NCBI GenBank assembly: GCA_022651245.1
Contig: JALCQM010000032.1
Span: 1 to 32,462, forward strand
Direction: 5' to 3'
From: Lactobacillus sp.
GTDB taxonomy: Bacteria > Bacillota > Bacilli > Lactobacillales > Lactobacillaceae
DNA: 32,462 nt
Shown here: piece by piece, positions 32,227 to 32,462 of the stretch
Layout: every line of letters begins with the position of its first letter
How positions within the stretch are numbered: position 1 is the first letter of the stretch
Translations under genes and position numbers: made by a program
The notes under the pieces: model-generated
The model's database searches: none
What the model saw: only the letters and a program-made list of their open reading frames with translations
What the model was told of the DNA's origin: nothing

Positions 32227-32462
32227 CAATGGCTGATTAAGAGTAGCAAACCGCGCTGAACTAAGGTGACCCCATCCCGAAAAATTGGGGGCCGAAGTCT
32301 ATGTCCATTCACGCGGGTGAACGCCCCGCCTGCTAATCTTACAGTCGTTAGCAGTGCAGGTGATCGGTGGTCGTAAAACGGTCGGGCTAGATTATTACCT
32401 CTGGCGTGCGGCGTCACCGTCAATGCGGAAAGCAGGGATTCTTATCGTCGTCGACGCTGAGG
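32227..32462. other. Unidentified non-coding stretch at the right edge, possibly structured RNA
   Basis: No credible coding frame. Several hairpins are visible: CTGCTAA/TTAGCAG; TTCAC-gcgg-GTGAA enclosed by GGGGC/GCCCC; CCCCAT/ATTGGGG; and CCGCG with CGCGG around the middle two. It directly precedes, on the minus strand, the terminator at 32183. It could be the 3' part of a minus-strand non-coding RNA or leader, or a plus-strand leader that continues outside. I could not match it to a known class. Confidence 0.35.

Noticed and set aside
32085..32237. A 50-codon plus-strand frame starting ATGGCGG after the phosphoesterase terminator
   Set aside because: It reads straight through the long hairpin at 32183-32226 and has only a weak upstream AGGGA, so it is more likely chance.
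32236..32340. The right-edge stretch as the 5' stem of a T-box (AAGAGTAG start, CCGCG/CGCGG helix, GTGAAC)
   Set aside because: The conserved distal-loop sequence and a matching basal stem are missing, and the antiterminator would lie outside the window, so it cannot be supported.
32226..32423. A 65-codon minus-strand frame near the window end
   Set aside because: No ribosome-binding site, no recognisable protein character, and it coincides with hairpin-rich non-coding sequence before a terminator.

Overview
The window looks like the chromosome of a high-GC member of the Lactobacillaceae. The evidence is gene content and style: strong AGGAGG ribosome-binding sites, a T-box leader, luxS, a cytochrome bd operon next to menA without other respiratory complexes, a DUF4811/MFS pair, and several short lactobacillus-type hypothetical genes. 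The exact species is an inference I cannot fix without a search. Most of the window is ordinary housekeeping and transport. I see no phage, transposase, CRISPR array, tRNA or rRNA.

Layout. 1-2755: the 3' end of a T-box leader, then a methionine operon (MetE-like methyltransferase, MetQ-like lipoprotein, luxS) closed by a long hairpin. 2877-5090: a MacB/FtsX-type ABC permease and its ATPase. 5151-8588 (minus): DUF4811 protein, a 14-helix MFS drug exporter and a CNNM/CBS/CorC membrane protein. 8714-10082: a microbial-type PARG overlapping a glutamine-amidotransferase-like protein whose nucleophile Cys is Gly. 10180-14698 (minus): TMEM175-like channel, methyltransferase, a three-gene operon (Tyr phosphatase, queG, hypothetical) and an XRE regulator. 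14979-16982: UspA, an unusual DNA-3-methyladenine glycosylase and an EamA transporter. 17076-20129: three short hypotheticals, an Eis-like acetyltransferase and a YdeI-like protein.

20196-20900 has no convincing protein gene. It holds an AT-rich block, a promoter-like sequence, and about 390-400 nt packed with perfectly paired helices ending in a textbook intrinsic terminator. I read it as a stand-alone structured non-coding RNA, and it is the best candidate for something undescribed. 20914-23287: divergent adenosine deaminase and pyrimidine-nucleoside phosphorylase.

23444-30879 is the respiration block: cydAB, the CydDC-type ABC exporter and menA. Between the exporter and menA lies a second unusual element: three tandem ~120-bp units with the same borders. 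Each folds into a ~92-95 nt hairpin, and the middle hairpin has a body unrelated in sequence to the outer two. A metallophosphoesterase and two long terminator hairpins follow. The last 235 bases are non-coding, and I could not identify them.

A recurring feature is intergenic terminators built from long, nearly perfect stems (often 12-21 bp). Several share a CGATTC/GAATCG core around the loop.
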